The translations under genes were made by a program, and so were the position numbers. 64,000 bases of DNA, from NCBI RefSeq assembly GCF_008056315.1, contig NZ_VRKQ01000016.1, forward strand, positions 124,517 through 188,516, in the 5' to 3' direction. The stretch's first letter is position 1. Every line of letters starts with the position of its first letter. A model generated the notes under the pieces. The model ran no database searches, was not told where the DNA came from, and saw only the letters and a program-made list of their open reading frames with translations. This document shows, in pieces, positions 47,591 through 55,421 of this stretch. This stretch comes from Seonamhaeicola maritimus (lineage in GTDB: Bacteria; Bacteroidota; Bacteroidia; Flavobacteriales; Flavobacteriaceae).

Positions 47591-48280
47591 ATGCAATTAG
47601 AAAAGACACAAACAAACGGACATAAATTAAATGGTTATACCTATGAAGATATTGGTGACGACCACCTGTATACTGGAATTAAAACCCCACTGAGAGAGGA
47701 TGCTTTTAAAATAAGTGATGAAGAAAAAAAAGAGCGTATAGCCTTTTTATTTGAAGAAATCATGCAAGTAATGGGTCTAGATTTGACAGATGATTCTCTA
47801 AAAGGCACTCCAGATCGTGTTGCGAAAATGTATATAGATGAGATTTTTTCTGGCTTAAACCCAAAAAACAAACCAAAGGTGGCGCTATTTGATAATAAAT
47901 ATCACTATGACCAAATGGTAATTGAAAAGAACATAACATTCTACTCTAATTGTGAACACCATTTTGTACCAATTATAGGTAAAGCACATGTTGCTTATAT
48001 ATCTTCAGGTAAAGTTATTGGTTTGTCTAAGCTAAACCGAATTGTACAATATTTTGCAAAGCGTCCTCAAGTTCAAGAACGTTTAACAATTCAAATAGGG
48101 AATGAACTAAAATCAATTTTAGATACAGAGGATGTAGCAGTAATTATAGACGCAAAACATTTGTGCGTGTCTTCAAGAGGTATTAAAGATGATTCTTCGG
48201 CAACAGTTACTGCATATTATGGAGGTAAATTTAATACTTCAGAAAAAATCACAGAATTACAGAACTATATAAAAACATAA
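47591..48280 (+). CDS. folE: GTP cyclohydrolase I
   Basis: FolE makes 7,8-dihydroneopterin triphosphate, the first step to folate and pterins. The 229-aa protein has the zinc site (NCEHHFVP and the later Cys in DAKHLCVSSRG), the GTP-binding SKLNRIVQYFAKRPQVQERL region and the substrate GTPDRVAKMY. Folate-derived pterins are photolyase antenna cofactors, which fits its position at the head of a photolyase operon. I prefer ATG 47591; an upstream in-frame ATG at 47555 would add 12 residues and would lie close to the predicted transcription start. Confidence 0.92.
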   Translation: MQLEKTQTNGHKLNGYTYEDIGDDHLYTGIKTPLREDAFKISDEEKKERIAFLFEEIMQVMGLDLTDDSLKGTPDRVAKMYIDEIFSGLNPKNKPKVALFDNKYHYDQMVIEKNITFYSNCEHHFVPIIGKAHVAYISSGKVIGLSKLNRIVQYFAKRPQVQERLTIQIGNELKSILDTEDVAVIIDAKHLCVSSRGIKDDSSATVTAYYGGKFNTSEKITELQNYIKT

Positions 48281-48284
48281 AATT

Positions 48285-48512
48285 ATGGAATTGGAACTTA
48301 TAAATAAAGCCTTGGAATTTGAACAAAGAAAAATGAGAGCTCTGTCAACAAGTGATCGTGTGAAAATTTCACGAGAAGCTAAATCATTAATCTTAGATCT
48401 TAATCAAATATATAAGATAAAAAAAGATGATAAAATAATGGATATTATGAAACGCTTAACAGTCATAAAAAGAAAAGTAGAAAAGCGCCTAAAGGGCAAG
48501 CTTTCAATCTAA
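48285..48512 (+). CDS. Small helical charged protein (75 aa)
   Basis: I know no named family. The protein is highly charged and helical (MELELINKALEFEQRKMRA near the start, RLTVIKRKVEKRLKGK at the end) with no membrane segment. It is a clear paralogue of the 75-aa product at 52308-52535. The two bracket the photolyase operon. It lies 4 bases after folE and 32 bases before the SDR gene, so it is cotranscribed. Confidence 0.75.
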   Translation: MELELINKALEFEQRKMRALSTSDRVKISREAKSLILDLNQIYKIKKDDKIMDIMKRLTVIKRKVEKRLKGKLSI

Positions 48513-48544
48513 CATAAAAAACAAATTAACTTGTAAGTTCTAAA

Positions 48545-49228
48545 ATGGATACAGTAATTGTAATTGGTGGCAGTAAAGGTATAGGTAAATCTATTGTAGA
48601 ACAATTACTTATCAATCATAAAGTAATTAATATAAGTAGAAGTATACCGCAAATAACACATGATAATCTAACGCAATATACTTGTGATGTCACAATAAAT
48701 GAGCTACCAAACATTGAGCATGCAGACAAATTAGTGTATTGCCCAGGAAGCATAAATCTTAAGCCTCTTTCTAGGTTAGATATAGATGATTTCAAAAAAG
48801 ATTTTGAGATTAATGTTTTAGGTGCAGTTAAGTCTATTAAAAAATACCTAACTATTCTTAAGCAAAGCAATATGCCCTCAATAGTCCTTTTCAGTTCTGT
48901 AGCTACAAAGTTAGGCATGCCTTTTCACGCTAGTATTGCTGTTGCAAAATCTGGAGTTGAAGGTTTAGTAAAATCCTTGGGAGCTGAATTAGCTCCAAAT
49001 GTGCGTATTAATGCCATAGCTCCTACTGTAACGGATACTGAATTGGCTTCAAAATTATTACGAAATGATAAAATGACAGAAAACATTACAGATCGTCATC
49101 CTCTTAAAAAAATTCTTTCGCCTAAAGAAGTTGCAGATATGGCATTGTTTTTATTATCTCATAAAGCTGCTTCAATTTCTGGTCAAACTATTAAAATGGA
49201 CAGCGGTATAGTTAGTTTTAAAATATAA
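48545..49228 (+). CDS. SDR-family oxidoreductase lacking the catalytic Tyr
   Basis: This 227-aa short-chain dehydrogenase fold has the glycine-rich nucleotide motif VIGGSKGIGKSI at the N-terminus, the Ser region VLFSSVATK and the IAPTVTDTELA strand. The active-site YxxxK reads IAVAK, so the tyrosine is replaced by Ile while the Lys is kept. The same HASIA-type sequence is seen in a recognisable SDR subfamily, so it is probably not a sequencing error. Its activity is uncertain. Confidence 0.85.
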   Translation: MDTVIVIGGSKGIGKSIVEQLLINHKVINISRSIPQITHDNLTQYTCDVTINELPNIEHADKLVYCPGSINLKPLSRLDIDDFKKDFEINVLGAVKSIKKYLTILKQSNMPSIVLFSSVATKLGMPFHASIAVAKSGVEGLVKSLGAELAPNVRINAIAPTVTDTELASKLLRNDKMTENITDRHPLKKILSPKEVADMALFLLSHKAASISGQTIKMDSGIVSFKI

Positions 49229-49231
49229 ATT

Positions 49232-49768
49232 ATGAATCTATTTAAAACGCTTGCATCAAAACATAATGCATCAACTAAAGAAACTAAAATGAATATAGAT
49301 AGCCCTTTTGAAATAAAGATAAATTCCATTCACGGAGAACCTATTAATTTATTGCAATTTATAGGAAAGCATATTTTAATTGTTAATGTTGCTTCTAAGT
49401 GTGGTTTTACTTCTCAGTATAAAGAATTACAAAAGATGTACGAAATGTATAAAGACACATTACAAATTATTGGTGTACCATGTAATCAATTTGGAGGTCA
49501 GGAACCCGGAACTTTGGAAGAAATTAATTCATTTTGTCAAATAAACTATGGCGTTTCATTCCCGCTTACAGAAAAAATTGAGGTTAAAGGTAAAAACCAA
49601 CACCCTTTATATACTTGGCTTACTAACAAAACAAATAATGGTGTTAAATCTTCTGAAGTAAAATGGAATTTTCAAAAATACTTAATTGACCCAAAAGGCA
49701 ATTTAATAGATTACTTTCTAACCACTACAAAACCAATGAGCTCTAAAATCACAAAACATTTAAAATAA
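49232..49768 (+). CDS. Glutathione peroxidase-family thiol peroxidase
   Basis: This 178-aa GPx-fold protein has the peroxidatic Cys in VASKCGFTSQY, the conserved Gln in CNQFGGQEP and the Trp in VKWNFQKY. It is a Cys-type enzyme, probably reduced by thioredoxin or bacillithiol-linked systems rather than glutathione. An internal Met (49289) begins the conserved fold and could be the real start; ATG 49232 adds 19 polar residues. It removes peroxides, in line with a photo-oxidative stress operon. Confidence 0.92.
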   Translation: MNLFKTLASKHNASTKETKMNIDSPFEIKINSIHGEPINLLQFIGKHILIVNVASKCGFTSQYKELQKMYEMYKDTLQIIGVPCNQFGGQEPGTLEEINSFCQINYGVSFPLTEKIEVKGKNQHPLYTWLTNKTNNGVKSSEVKWNFQKYLIDPKGNLIDYFLTTTKPMSSKITKHLK

Positions 49769-49774
49769 TACATT

Positions 49775-49951
49775 ATGTTTAAAATTTTTAAAAAAAGGTC
49801 AGAAATAGAAAAGTTAGAAGGAAAGTTTAAAAAACTTATGCAAGAATGGCATAAATTATCATCTGTAAACAGAGCTGCTAGTGATAAAAAATTTGCGGAA
49901 GCCCAACAAATTGCTCAAGTAATATATAACTTAAAAAATGAAGCTATTTAA
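49775..49951 (+). CDS. Small Lacal_2735-type protein (58 aa)
   Basis: This short frame starts ATG 49775, 6 bases after the GPx stop, and ends TAA 49949-49951. It overlaps the TspO start by 14 bases. The product begins MFKIFKKRSEIEKLEGKF and continues as a charged helical hairpin with NRAASDKKFAEAQ. I recognise this as the small Lacal_2735-type family of Flavobacteriia, of unknown role. The operon context and the tight spacing support coding. Confidence 0.8.
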   Translation: MFKIFKKRSEIEKLEGKFKKLMQEWHKLSSVNRAASDKKFAEAQQIAQVIYNLKNEAI

Positions 49952-50399
49952 ATATATTATTGTTTTTGCTATAATCAATTTTGGCGCTTTAGCAATTGGC
50001 AATTGGCTCATGAATAATGGTCCGCAAGAAACTTGGTATCTTAGTTTAAACAAAGCACCTTGGACACCACCTGGATGGGTGTTTGGAGCCGCTTGGTTTA
50101 CTATTATGGCTTGTTTTTCTATTTATATGGCTTATTTATATAAAGATGCCTTTTCATCTAAGGTACAAGGATTATTTATAATTCAATTTGTTTTAAATGT
50201 AAGTTGGAATTATATATTTTTTAATCAGCATTTAGTAGGCTTAGGTTTAGTAGTAATTATGGGACTTACAGCAACTATTGCATTTTTTCTTAATGATTAT
50301 AAGAAGCAACTGAAGTTTAAGACAGTACTTGTTCTACCATATTTAATTTGGTTATGCGTGGCAACATCTTTGAATATGTACATACTTATCCATAATTAA
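49938..50399 (+). CDS. tspO: TspO/MBR-family tryptophan-rich protein
   Basis: This 153-aa membrane protein has five helices and the tryptophan-rich WYLSLNKAPWTPPGWVFGAAW segment of the TspO/translocator family, with later NVSWNYIFF. TspO proteins bind porphyrins and respond to light and oxygen stress in other bacteria. Its place in an operon with folE, peroxidase and photolyase fits porphyrin-linked photo-oxidative control. It overlaps the preceding small gene by 14 bases. Confidence 0.92.
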   Translation: MKLFKYIIVFAIINFGALAIGNWLMNNGPQETWYLSLNKAPWTPPGWVFGAAWFTIMACFSIYMAYLYKDAFSSKVQGLFIIQFVLNVSWNYIFFNQHLVGLGLVVIMGLTATIAFFLNDYKKQLKFKTVLVLPYLIWLCVATSLNMYILIHN

Positions 50400-50400
50400 A

Positions 50401-50862
50401 ATGAAAATTTATAGACTTCATAAAAAGCAAAATTTACCCATTACAGTTAATCAAGCTTGGAACTTTTTATCTGACCCAAAAAACTTGAAAACTATTACTC
50501 CTGACCATATGGGTTTTAACATAGTATCAGGAGCTGATAGAGATATGTACTCCGGTCAGATAATACAATATATTGTAACACCTATACTAGGTATTAAAAC
50601 CAAATGGGTAACCGAAATAACACATTGCATTGAACATAAATATTTTGTTGATGAACAAAGATTTGGTCCATATTCACTTTGGCATCATAAACATTTTATA
50701 AAAAAGATTGATGGCGGTGTAGAGATGGAAGATATTATTGACTATAAATTGCCTTTTGGATGGATAGGACAATTAATGCATCCTATTTTGGTTAAGCCAA
50801 AATTAGAAGAAATCTTCAGGTATAGAACTCAAAAATTAGAAGGTCTTTTTGGAACATATTAA
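50401..50862 (+). CDS. SRPBCC-family protein
   Basis: This 153-aa protein has the START-like SRPBCC fold (ITVNQAWNFLSDPKNLKTITPDHMGFNIV near the N-terminus) that forms a hydrophobic ligand cavity. It lies 1 base after tspO and 1 base before photolyase, so it belongs to the same operon. Similar proteins are often next to photolyase and SDR/DUF2867 genes, but the ligand is unknown. Confidence 0.85.
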   Translation: MKIYRLHKKQNLPITVNQAWNFLSDPKNLKTITPDHMGFNIVSGADRDMYSGQIIQYIVTPILGIKTKWVTEITHCIEHKYFVDEQRFGPYSLWHHKHFIKKIDGGVEMEDIIDYKLPFGWIGQLMHPILVKPKLEEIFRYRTQKLEGLFGTY

Positions 50863-50863
50863 A

Positions 50864-52168
50864 ATGAAAACACCAATAAATATTTTTTGGTTTAGAAGAG
50901 ATTTAAGGTTAAATGACAATAAAGGTTTATATAAAGCTTTAAAAGGTGAAAATAAAGTATTACCAATTTTTATTTTTGATTCTGATATTTTAGACAATCT
51001 TCCTGAAGACGATGCTAGGGTAAGTTTTATTCACAACACAGTTCAGAGCCTCCGTCAAAAATTACAAAAAGAATATCAAGCAAGTATTGCCATTTATTAT
51101 GGCAGACCTATAGATATTTTTAAAAAAATACTTAGTGAGTTTAATATTAATGCCGTCTTTACCAATAATGATTATGAACCCTATGCTCGAAAACGAGATA
51201 AAGAAATAAATACATATCTAGAAAAAAATAATATAGAGTTTAGAACTTTTAAAGACCATGTAATATTTGAGAAAAATGAAGTAGTAAAAAACAATGGCAA
51301 ACCATACTTGGTTTATACCCCATATATGAGAACTTGGAGACAAAAATTCAAGTCACAACAACTAAAGCTCTATAAGTCAATTGATTTTTTAAAAAACTTG
51401 ATAAGCGTTAAAGAATTACCAAATTTAAATTTAACTGAACTTGGGTTTTCGGAATCAAACCAAAAAATTAAACCATATAAGTTTACAACAGAGCTTATTA
51501 ATAATTATGAGGCCAAAAGAGATTTTCCAGCAATTGATGCCACTTCAAAATTAGGACCTCATTTAAGATTTGGGACCATCAGTATTAGAGAAATAATAAA
51601 AGTAGCATCAAATAGTAGAAATGAAATCTTTTTGCAAGAATTAATTTGGAGGGAATTTTTTATCCAAATTCTATGGCATTTCCCTCATACCCTAAATGAA
51701 AGCTTTAAAGCCAAATATGATCGTATAGAATGGCGTAACAATGAAGCTGAATTCAAAGCGTGGTGTGAAGGAAAAACGGGTTACCCTTTGGTTGATGCTG
51801 GTATGCGGGAATTAAATAAAACAGGGTTTATGCATAACCGTGTAAGAATGTTAGTTGGTAGTTTTCTTTGCAAACATTTATTAATAGACTGGAGATGGGG
51901 TGAAGCTTATTTTGCCCAAAAATTACATGATTATGAAATGGCCAGTAATATTGGTAACTGGCAATGGGTGGCCGGTTGTGGTGTAGATGCAGCTCCATAT
52001 TTTAGAATATTTAATCCTACAACACAAGTTAAAAAGTTTGATAAAAATTTAACCTACATTAAAAATTGGGTTCCGGATTTTCAAGAACTCACCTACCCAG
52101 AACCTATTGTGGATCACAAATTTGCAAGAGAACGCTGTTTAAATATTTATAAGGAAGCCTTAAACTAA
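50864..52168 (+). CDS. phrB: Deoxyribodipyrimidine photolyase, class I CPD type
   Basis: This 434-aa flavoprotein repairs cyclobutane pyrimidine dimers with blue or near-UV light. The N-terminal antenna domain starts NIFWFRRDLRLNDN. The FAD-binding domain has GYPLVDAGMRELNKTGFMHNRVRM, then NIGNWQWVAGCGVDAAPYFRIFNP, which fits CPD class I better than (6-4) enzymes. ATG 50864 was chosen; a TTG 15 bases upstream lies inside the preceding gene. It ends the folE operon before a 140-base gap. Confidence 0.93.
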   Translation: MKTPINIFWFRRDLRLNDNKGLYKALKGENKVLPIFIFDSDILDNLPEDDARVSFIHNTVQSLRQKLQKEYQASIAIYYGRPIDIFKKILSEFNINAVFTNNDYEPYARKRDKEINTYLEKNNIEFRTFKDHVIFEKNEVVKNNGKPYLVYTPYMRTWRQKFKSQQLKLYKSIDFLKNLISVKELPNLNLTELGFSESNQKIKPYKFTTELINNYEAKRDFPAIDATSKLGPHLRFGTISIREIIKVASNSRNEIFLQELIWREFFIQILWHFPHTLNESFKAKYDRIEWRNNEAEFKAWCEGKTGYPLVDAGMRELNKTGFMHNRVRMLVGSFLCKHLLIDWRWGEAYFAQKLHDYEMASNIGNWQWVAGCGVDAAPYFRIFNPTTQVKKFDKNLTYIKNWVPDFQELTYPEPIVDHKFARERCLNIYKEALN

Positions 52169-52307
52169 GTTTTATTAAAATTAGCTGTAAAATAGCTTAA
52201 CTCATAATTTTTCTCTAATTAATAGCCTAAAAAAACAGAAATTTCTAAGATTTTATTATATTGTCAGGCGTCGATGTTTTTTTCGACCTAAAATTATAAA
52301 TTGATAT

Positions 52308-52535
52308 ATGGAACTTATTGAAAGAGCCTTAGAGTTTGAAAAACGTAAACACACCTTTAAAACAACTAGTGAACGCATAGAATCTTCTAGAGAAGTAAAA
52401 GCGCTTATACTAGATATAAATAATATCTACAAGGAAAACAAAGACCCTGAGCTCATGGACCTCATGAAACGTTTAACAGTTATTAAACAAAAAATTGAAA
52501 AACGTTTAAAGGGTAGAAAAGACGACAACATTTAA
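52308..52535 (+). CDS. Small helical charged protein (75 aa), paralogue
   Basis: The product is a clear paralogue of the protein at 48285-48512: MELIERALEFEKRK corresponds to MELELINKALEFEQRK, and LMKRLTVIKQKIEKRLKGR to IMKRLTVIKRKVEKRLKGK. It has no membrane helix and no known domain. It stands alone after the photolyase gene, with its own upstream region. The role is unknown. Confidence 0.75.
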   Translation: MELIERALEFEKRKHTFKTTSERIESSREVKALILDINNIYKENKDPELMDLMKRLTVIKQKIEKRLKGRKDDNI

Positions 52536-52663
52536 TTAAACTTGTTTCCCATTTTATTTATTAATACACCAAGTTACAACTAATAAAACAATAACGTTTT
52601 ATTAAGATTGGCAACTAAACAATTCCCCTATCTTTATTATTCATTAATAAAAACAAGAAAATT

Positions 52664-53026
52664 TTGAGCACACAAAAGGTAGCAGATCAATGGGCACAAA
52701 TGTGTCGTGAAGGTAAATATTTAGAATGTGTAGAAGTACTTTACAGTGAAAATGTAACTAGTAAAGAAATGCCAGATGCACCAGATGAAGAAGTAGTTAT
52801 TGGAAGGCAAAATGTATACGATAAAAGTAAACAGTGGCTAGAAACAGTTTTGGAATTTCATGGTGGAAATATTTCAGACCCGGTTGTTGTAGGTAACCAT
52901 TTTACAAGTATAATGAGTTTTGATGTTACATTTAAAGACCGTGGCAGACAACAAATGGAAGAAATATGTGTATTTGAAGTAGGCCATGGTAAAATTGTAT
53001 TTGAACAATTTTTTTACACTAACTAA
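52664..53026 (+). CDS. SnoaL/NTF2-like protein
   Basis: This 120-aa protein has the NTF2-like fold seen in polyketide cyclases and steroid isomerases (SENVTSKEMPDAP near the start, EEICVFEVGHGKIVFEQFFY at the end). No catalytic Asp/His pair can be assigned. The start must be TTG 52664, because no ATG or GTG lies in frame upstream within the leader; a TATCTTTA -7-like element lies about 35 bases upstream. A good terminator follows. Confidence 0.8.
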   Translation: MSTQKVADQWAQMCREGKYLECVEVLYSENVTSKEMPDAPDEEVVIGRQNVYDKSKQWLETVLEFHGGNISDPVVVGNHFTSIMSFDVTFKDRGRQQMEEICVFEVGHGKIVFEQFFYTN

Positions 53027-53053
53027 TTAGACTAAACATAGAAAGATTACTAT

Positions 53054-53079
53054 AAGCTCCTATAAAATGGAGCTTTTTT
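53054..53079 (+). terminator. Rho-independent terminator
   Basis: AAGCTCC, an 8-nt loop and GGAGCTT are followed by T-rich sequence. It ends the NTF2-like gene and marks the boundary to the accessory region. The rest of the 53080-53230 gap shows no feature. Confidence 0.82.
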
Positions 53080-53230
53080 GTTTATAATTATTTACTCATT
53101 TTTACGATATTTATTTTGTAAGACTTATCTTTAAAGAGAGTAAATAAAGTATACCTTTAGTAATAAACATAATGTAGATAAACGCAATTGCGTTTATCCA
53201 ATTGTTGAGTGCAATTGAATAAAACTATGA

Positions 53231-54427
53231 GTGAAACAGTCTAAATTAATACTTCCGATAATCGTAATTTCTCAATTCTGCTGTACATCACTTTGGTTTG
53301 CTGGGAATGGTGTGATGAACGATCTTATGATAAACTTCAACCTAAGCAGCAGTGCTCTAGGTCACTTAACGTCGGCCGTGCAATTCGGGTTTATTTTTGG
53401 CACATTGATCTTCGCTATTTTAACTATTGCCGACCGTTTTTCACCATCAAAAGTATTTTTAACCTGTGCTTTACTAGGCTCCCTATTCAATATAAGTGTA
53501 ATATGGGAAGGTAATAGTATGGCAAGTATTCTTTCGCTTCGTTTTATTACGGGTTTCTTTCTAGCAGGCATCTACCCCGTAGGAATGAAAATAGCTGCGG
53601 ACTATTATGAAAAAGGACTAGGGAAATCACTTGGATTCTTAGTTGGCGCCTTGGTTGTTGGTACCGCGTTCCCTCATTTAGCAAAGGAAATGACTGGTAC
53701 ATTTCCATGGAAATCTGTGCTAATTTTAACCTCATCTCTTGCGGCATTAGGTGGTATATTGATGCTGATAATGGTTCCTGATGGTCCATACCGAGAACCA
53801 GGAAGTAAGTTAAAAACATCAGCTTTTTTGGGTGTATTTCGAAATCGAAAATTTCGTTCTGCGGCCTTCGGTTATTTTGGCCACATGTGGGAGTTGTATG
53901 CCTTTTGGGCATTTGTACCTATCATACTAAAGACATATAGCATGGAACATCCTGAAGCAGCATTTAATATTCCAGTATTGTCATTTATGATTATTGGAAT
54001 AGGTGGATTGGCCTGTGTGCTAGGTGGATATTTAGCACAAACAATGGGGACTAGGCGAATTGCATTTATAGCACTGCTCTTATCTTGTGTATGCTGCCTT
54101 GCCTCTCCATTGTTATTTACCGCTGAATCTGAAAGCTTATTTATTGGTTTTCTTCTTTTTTGGGGAATGGTAGTTATTGCAGATTCACCTCTTTTCTCAA
54201 CACTTGTGGCTAAAAATGCAGCAGCAGAAATAAAAGCGACAGCGCTTACGATTGTAAATTGTATTGGGTTCTCAATAACAATAATTAGTATCCAGCTGCT
54301 GAATGTTTTGCAGGATTCATTAAACCCAAAATATATTTATCCAATATTAGCAATAGGACCCATTTTTGGTTTAATAGCATTAATTGAAAAGAAAAAACAG
54401 CACCCAACAAAACCTAAACTGCAATAA
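53231..54427 (+). CDS. MFS transporter
   Basis: This 398-aa permease has 12 predicted helices. It shows the MFS loop features (LTIADRFSP after helix 2) and FLAGIYPVGMKIAADYY in helix 4. The substrate is unknown; it could be a nitrate/nitrite-like or sugar-type carrier. The start must be GTG 53231: an in-frame TGA lies immediately upstream, and the nearby ATG 53227 reads into a stop after five codons. Its end contains the left part of an attC-like element, so it may itself be the first gene of the cassette array. Confidence 0.85.
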   Translation: MKQSKLILPIIVISQFCCTSLWFAGNGVMNDLMINFNLSSSALGHLTSAVQFGFIFGTLIFAILTIADRFSPSKVFLTCALLGSLFNISVIWEGNSMASILSLRFITGFFLAGIYPVGMKIAADYYEKGLGKSLGFLVGALVVGTAFPHLAKEMTGTFPWKSVLILTSSLAALGGILMLIMVPDGPYREPGSKLKTSAFLGVFRNRKFRSAAFGYFGHMWELYAFWAFVPIILKTYSMEHPEAAFNIPVLSFMIIGIGGLACVLGGYLAQTMGTRRIAFIALLLSCVCCLASPLLFTAESESLFIGFLLFWGMVVIADSPLFSTLVAKNAAAEIKATALTIVNCIGFSITIISIQLLNVLQDSLNPKYIYPILAIGPIFGLIALIEKKKQHPTKPKLQ

Positions 54428-54453
54428 AACGCAGTTTAGCTAAAACGTTGTGC
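54415..54453 (+). repeat. Cassette-boundary element S1 (partial attC-like site)
   Basis: A perfect hairpin (TAAACTGC...GCAGTTTA) is followed by AGCTAAAAC and the core GTTGTGC (54447-54453). After the core comes TTCATTATGACTAAC, shared with S4 and S7. Upstream, ACCCAAC (54402-54408) inside the MFS gene end could be the partner core. The core is a perfect complement of GCACAAC at the end of the next cassette. Confidence 0.6.
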
Positions 54454-54477
54454 TTCATTATGACTAACTGCTAACCA

Positions 54478-55242
54478 ATGATAAAATTCTTTAGAAAAAT
54501 TAGACAAAATTTACTTTCAGAAGGAAAAACCGGGAAGTACTTTAAATATGCCATCGGAGAAATTATTCTTGTTGTAATTGGAATTTTAATTGCATTGCAG
54601 ATAAACAATAAAAATCAACAAAGAATAGCTTACAACGAAGAAAAGATACTTCTAAAAATTTTAAAAGATGACTTTTCTAGTCGGTTAAATGAATTGGAGT
54701 TTTTAAATATTGGAAGGCAAAATGCAGTGGGCGCAATTGAACAATTAATGAGTCTTGCGAATAATCCTCCCGAGTACTATAATGATAATATTATGGATAG
54801 TCTATTGGCAATATCAACTACAACTTATAGGTTCAATGAGAAATTTGCTACTATGGATATGTTATTTAATTCAGGTAAAATTAATTCACTCTCTAATGAC
54901 TCTTTAAAATATTTTTTAAGTAATTGGCCTTCAAATGTTGAAGAAATGCTCGAAGAACAAAGACTTATAGTTACAAATTTTTATGAATTAGAAAAAACAA
55001 TAAGCAAGTATGTTTCTTTAAGAGACATTTATCAAAAGTTTTCTTGGAGTAATTATGATATTCCAAATATTGAGCCTTCAGCAATAAAAAAAGATTATAA
55101 AGGACTATTAGACGATATAACATATAAAAACCAGATTGCTTCAAAAAGATTTTTATTGATTATTAATATTACAGATGCCAATTTATTAATCGATGAAGCT
55201 AAAAAAATCATCGAACTTTTGGGAGATGAAGTCAATGAATAA
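54478..55242 (+). CDS. DUF6090 family protein, copy 1
   Basis: This 254-aa protein starts with the strongly conserved MIKFFRKIRQNLLSEGK, then one membrane helix (YAIGEIILVVIGILIALQINN) and a helical, probably periplasmic C-terminal domain. DUF6090 genes are often multiple in flavobacteria and have no known function. In this window four copies share the first 45 residues and differ later. It lies inside a cassette with complementary 7-nt cores at both ends (54447 and 55254). Confidence 0.85.
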   Translation: MIKFFRKIRQNLLSEGKTGKYFKYAIGEIILVVIGILIALQINNKNQQRIAYNEEKILLKILKDDFSSRLNELEFLNIGRQNAVGAIEQLMSLANNPPEYYNDNIMDSLLAISTTTYRFNEKFATMDMLFNSGKINSLSNDSLKYFLSNWPSNVEEMLEEQRLIVTNFYELEKTISKYVSLRDIYQKFSWSNYDIPNIEPSAIKKDYKGLLDDITYKNQIASKRFLLIINITDANLLIDEAKKIIELLGDEVNE

Positions 55243-55247
55243 CGAAA

Positions 55248-55381
55248 GCACAACAACGTGTAAAAATAATTGCTTGGTTCTTAACTACTCGGAAAATCCT
55301 GCGGATTTCCCTCTGGTTCATTCCATTTTTAGTAAGTTAGTTGTTTGCACGCGGAACTATCCTTACACAAACACGTTAGCT
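55248..55381 (+). repeat. Cassette-boundary element S2 (attC-like)
   Basis: The order is core GCACAAC (55248-55254), 3 nt, arm GTGTAA, a variable middle with the hairpin GGAAAATCC-TGC-GGATTTCC, complementary arm TTACAC (55363-55368), 6 nt, and core GTTAGCT (55375-55381). This is the same layout as S4 to S8. A 78-codon frame across it (55193-55429) is not a gene. Confidence 0.72.
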
Positions 55382-55421
55382 GCAATAGTAAGATCAACCT
55401 TAATTAATCCAGAATTTACAC

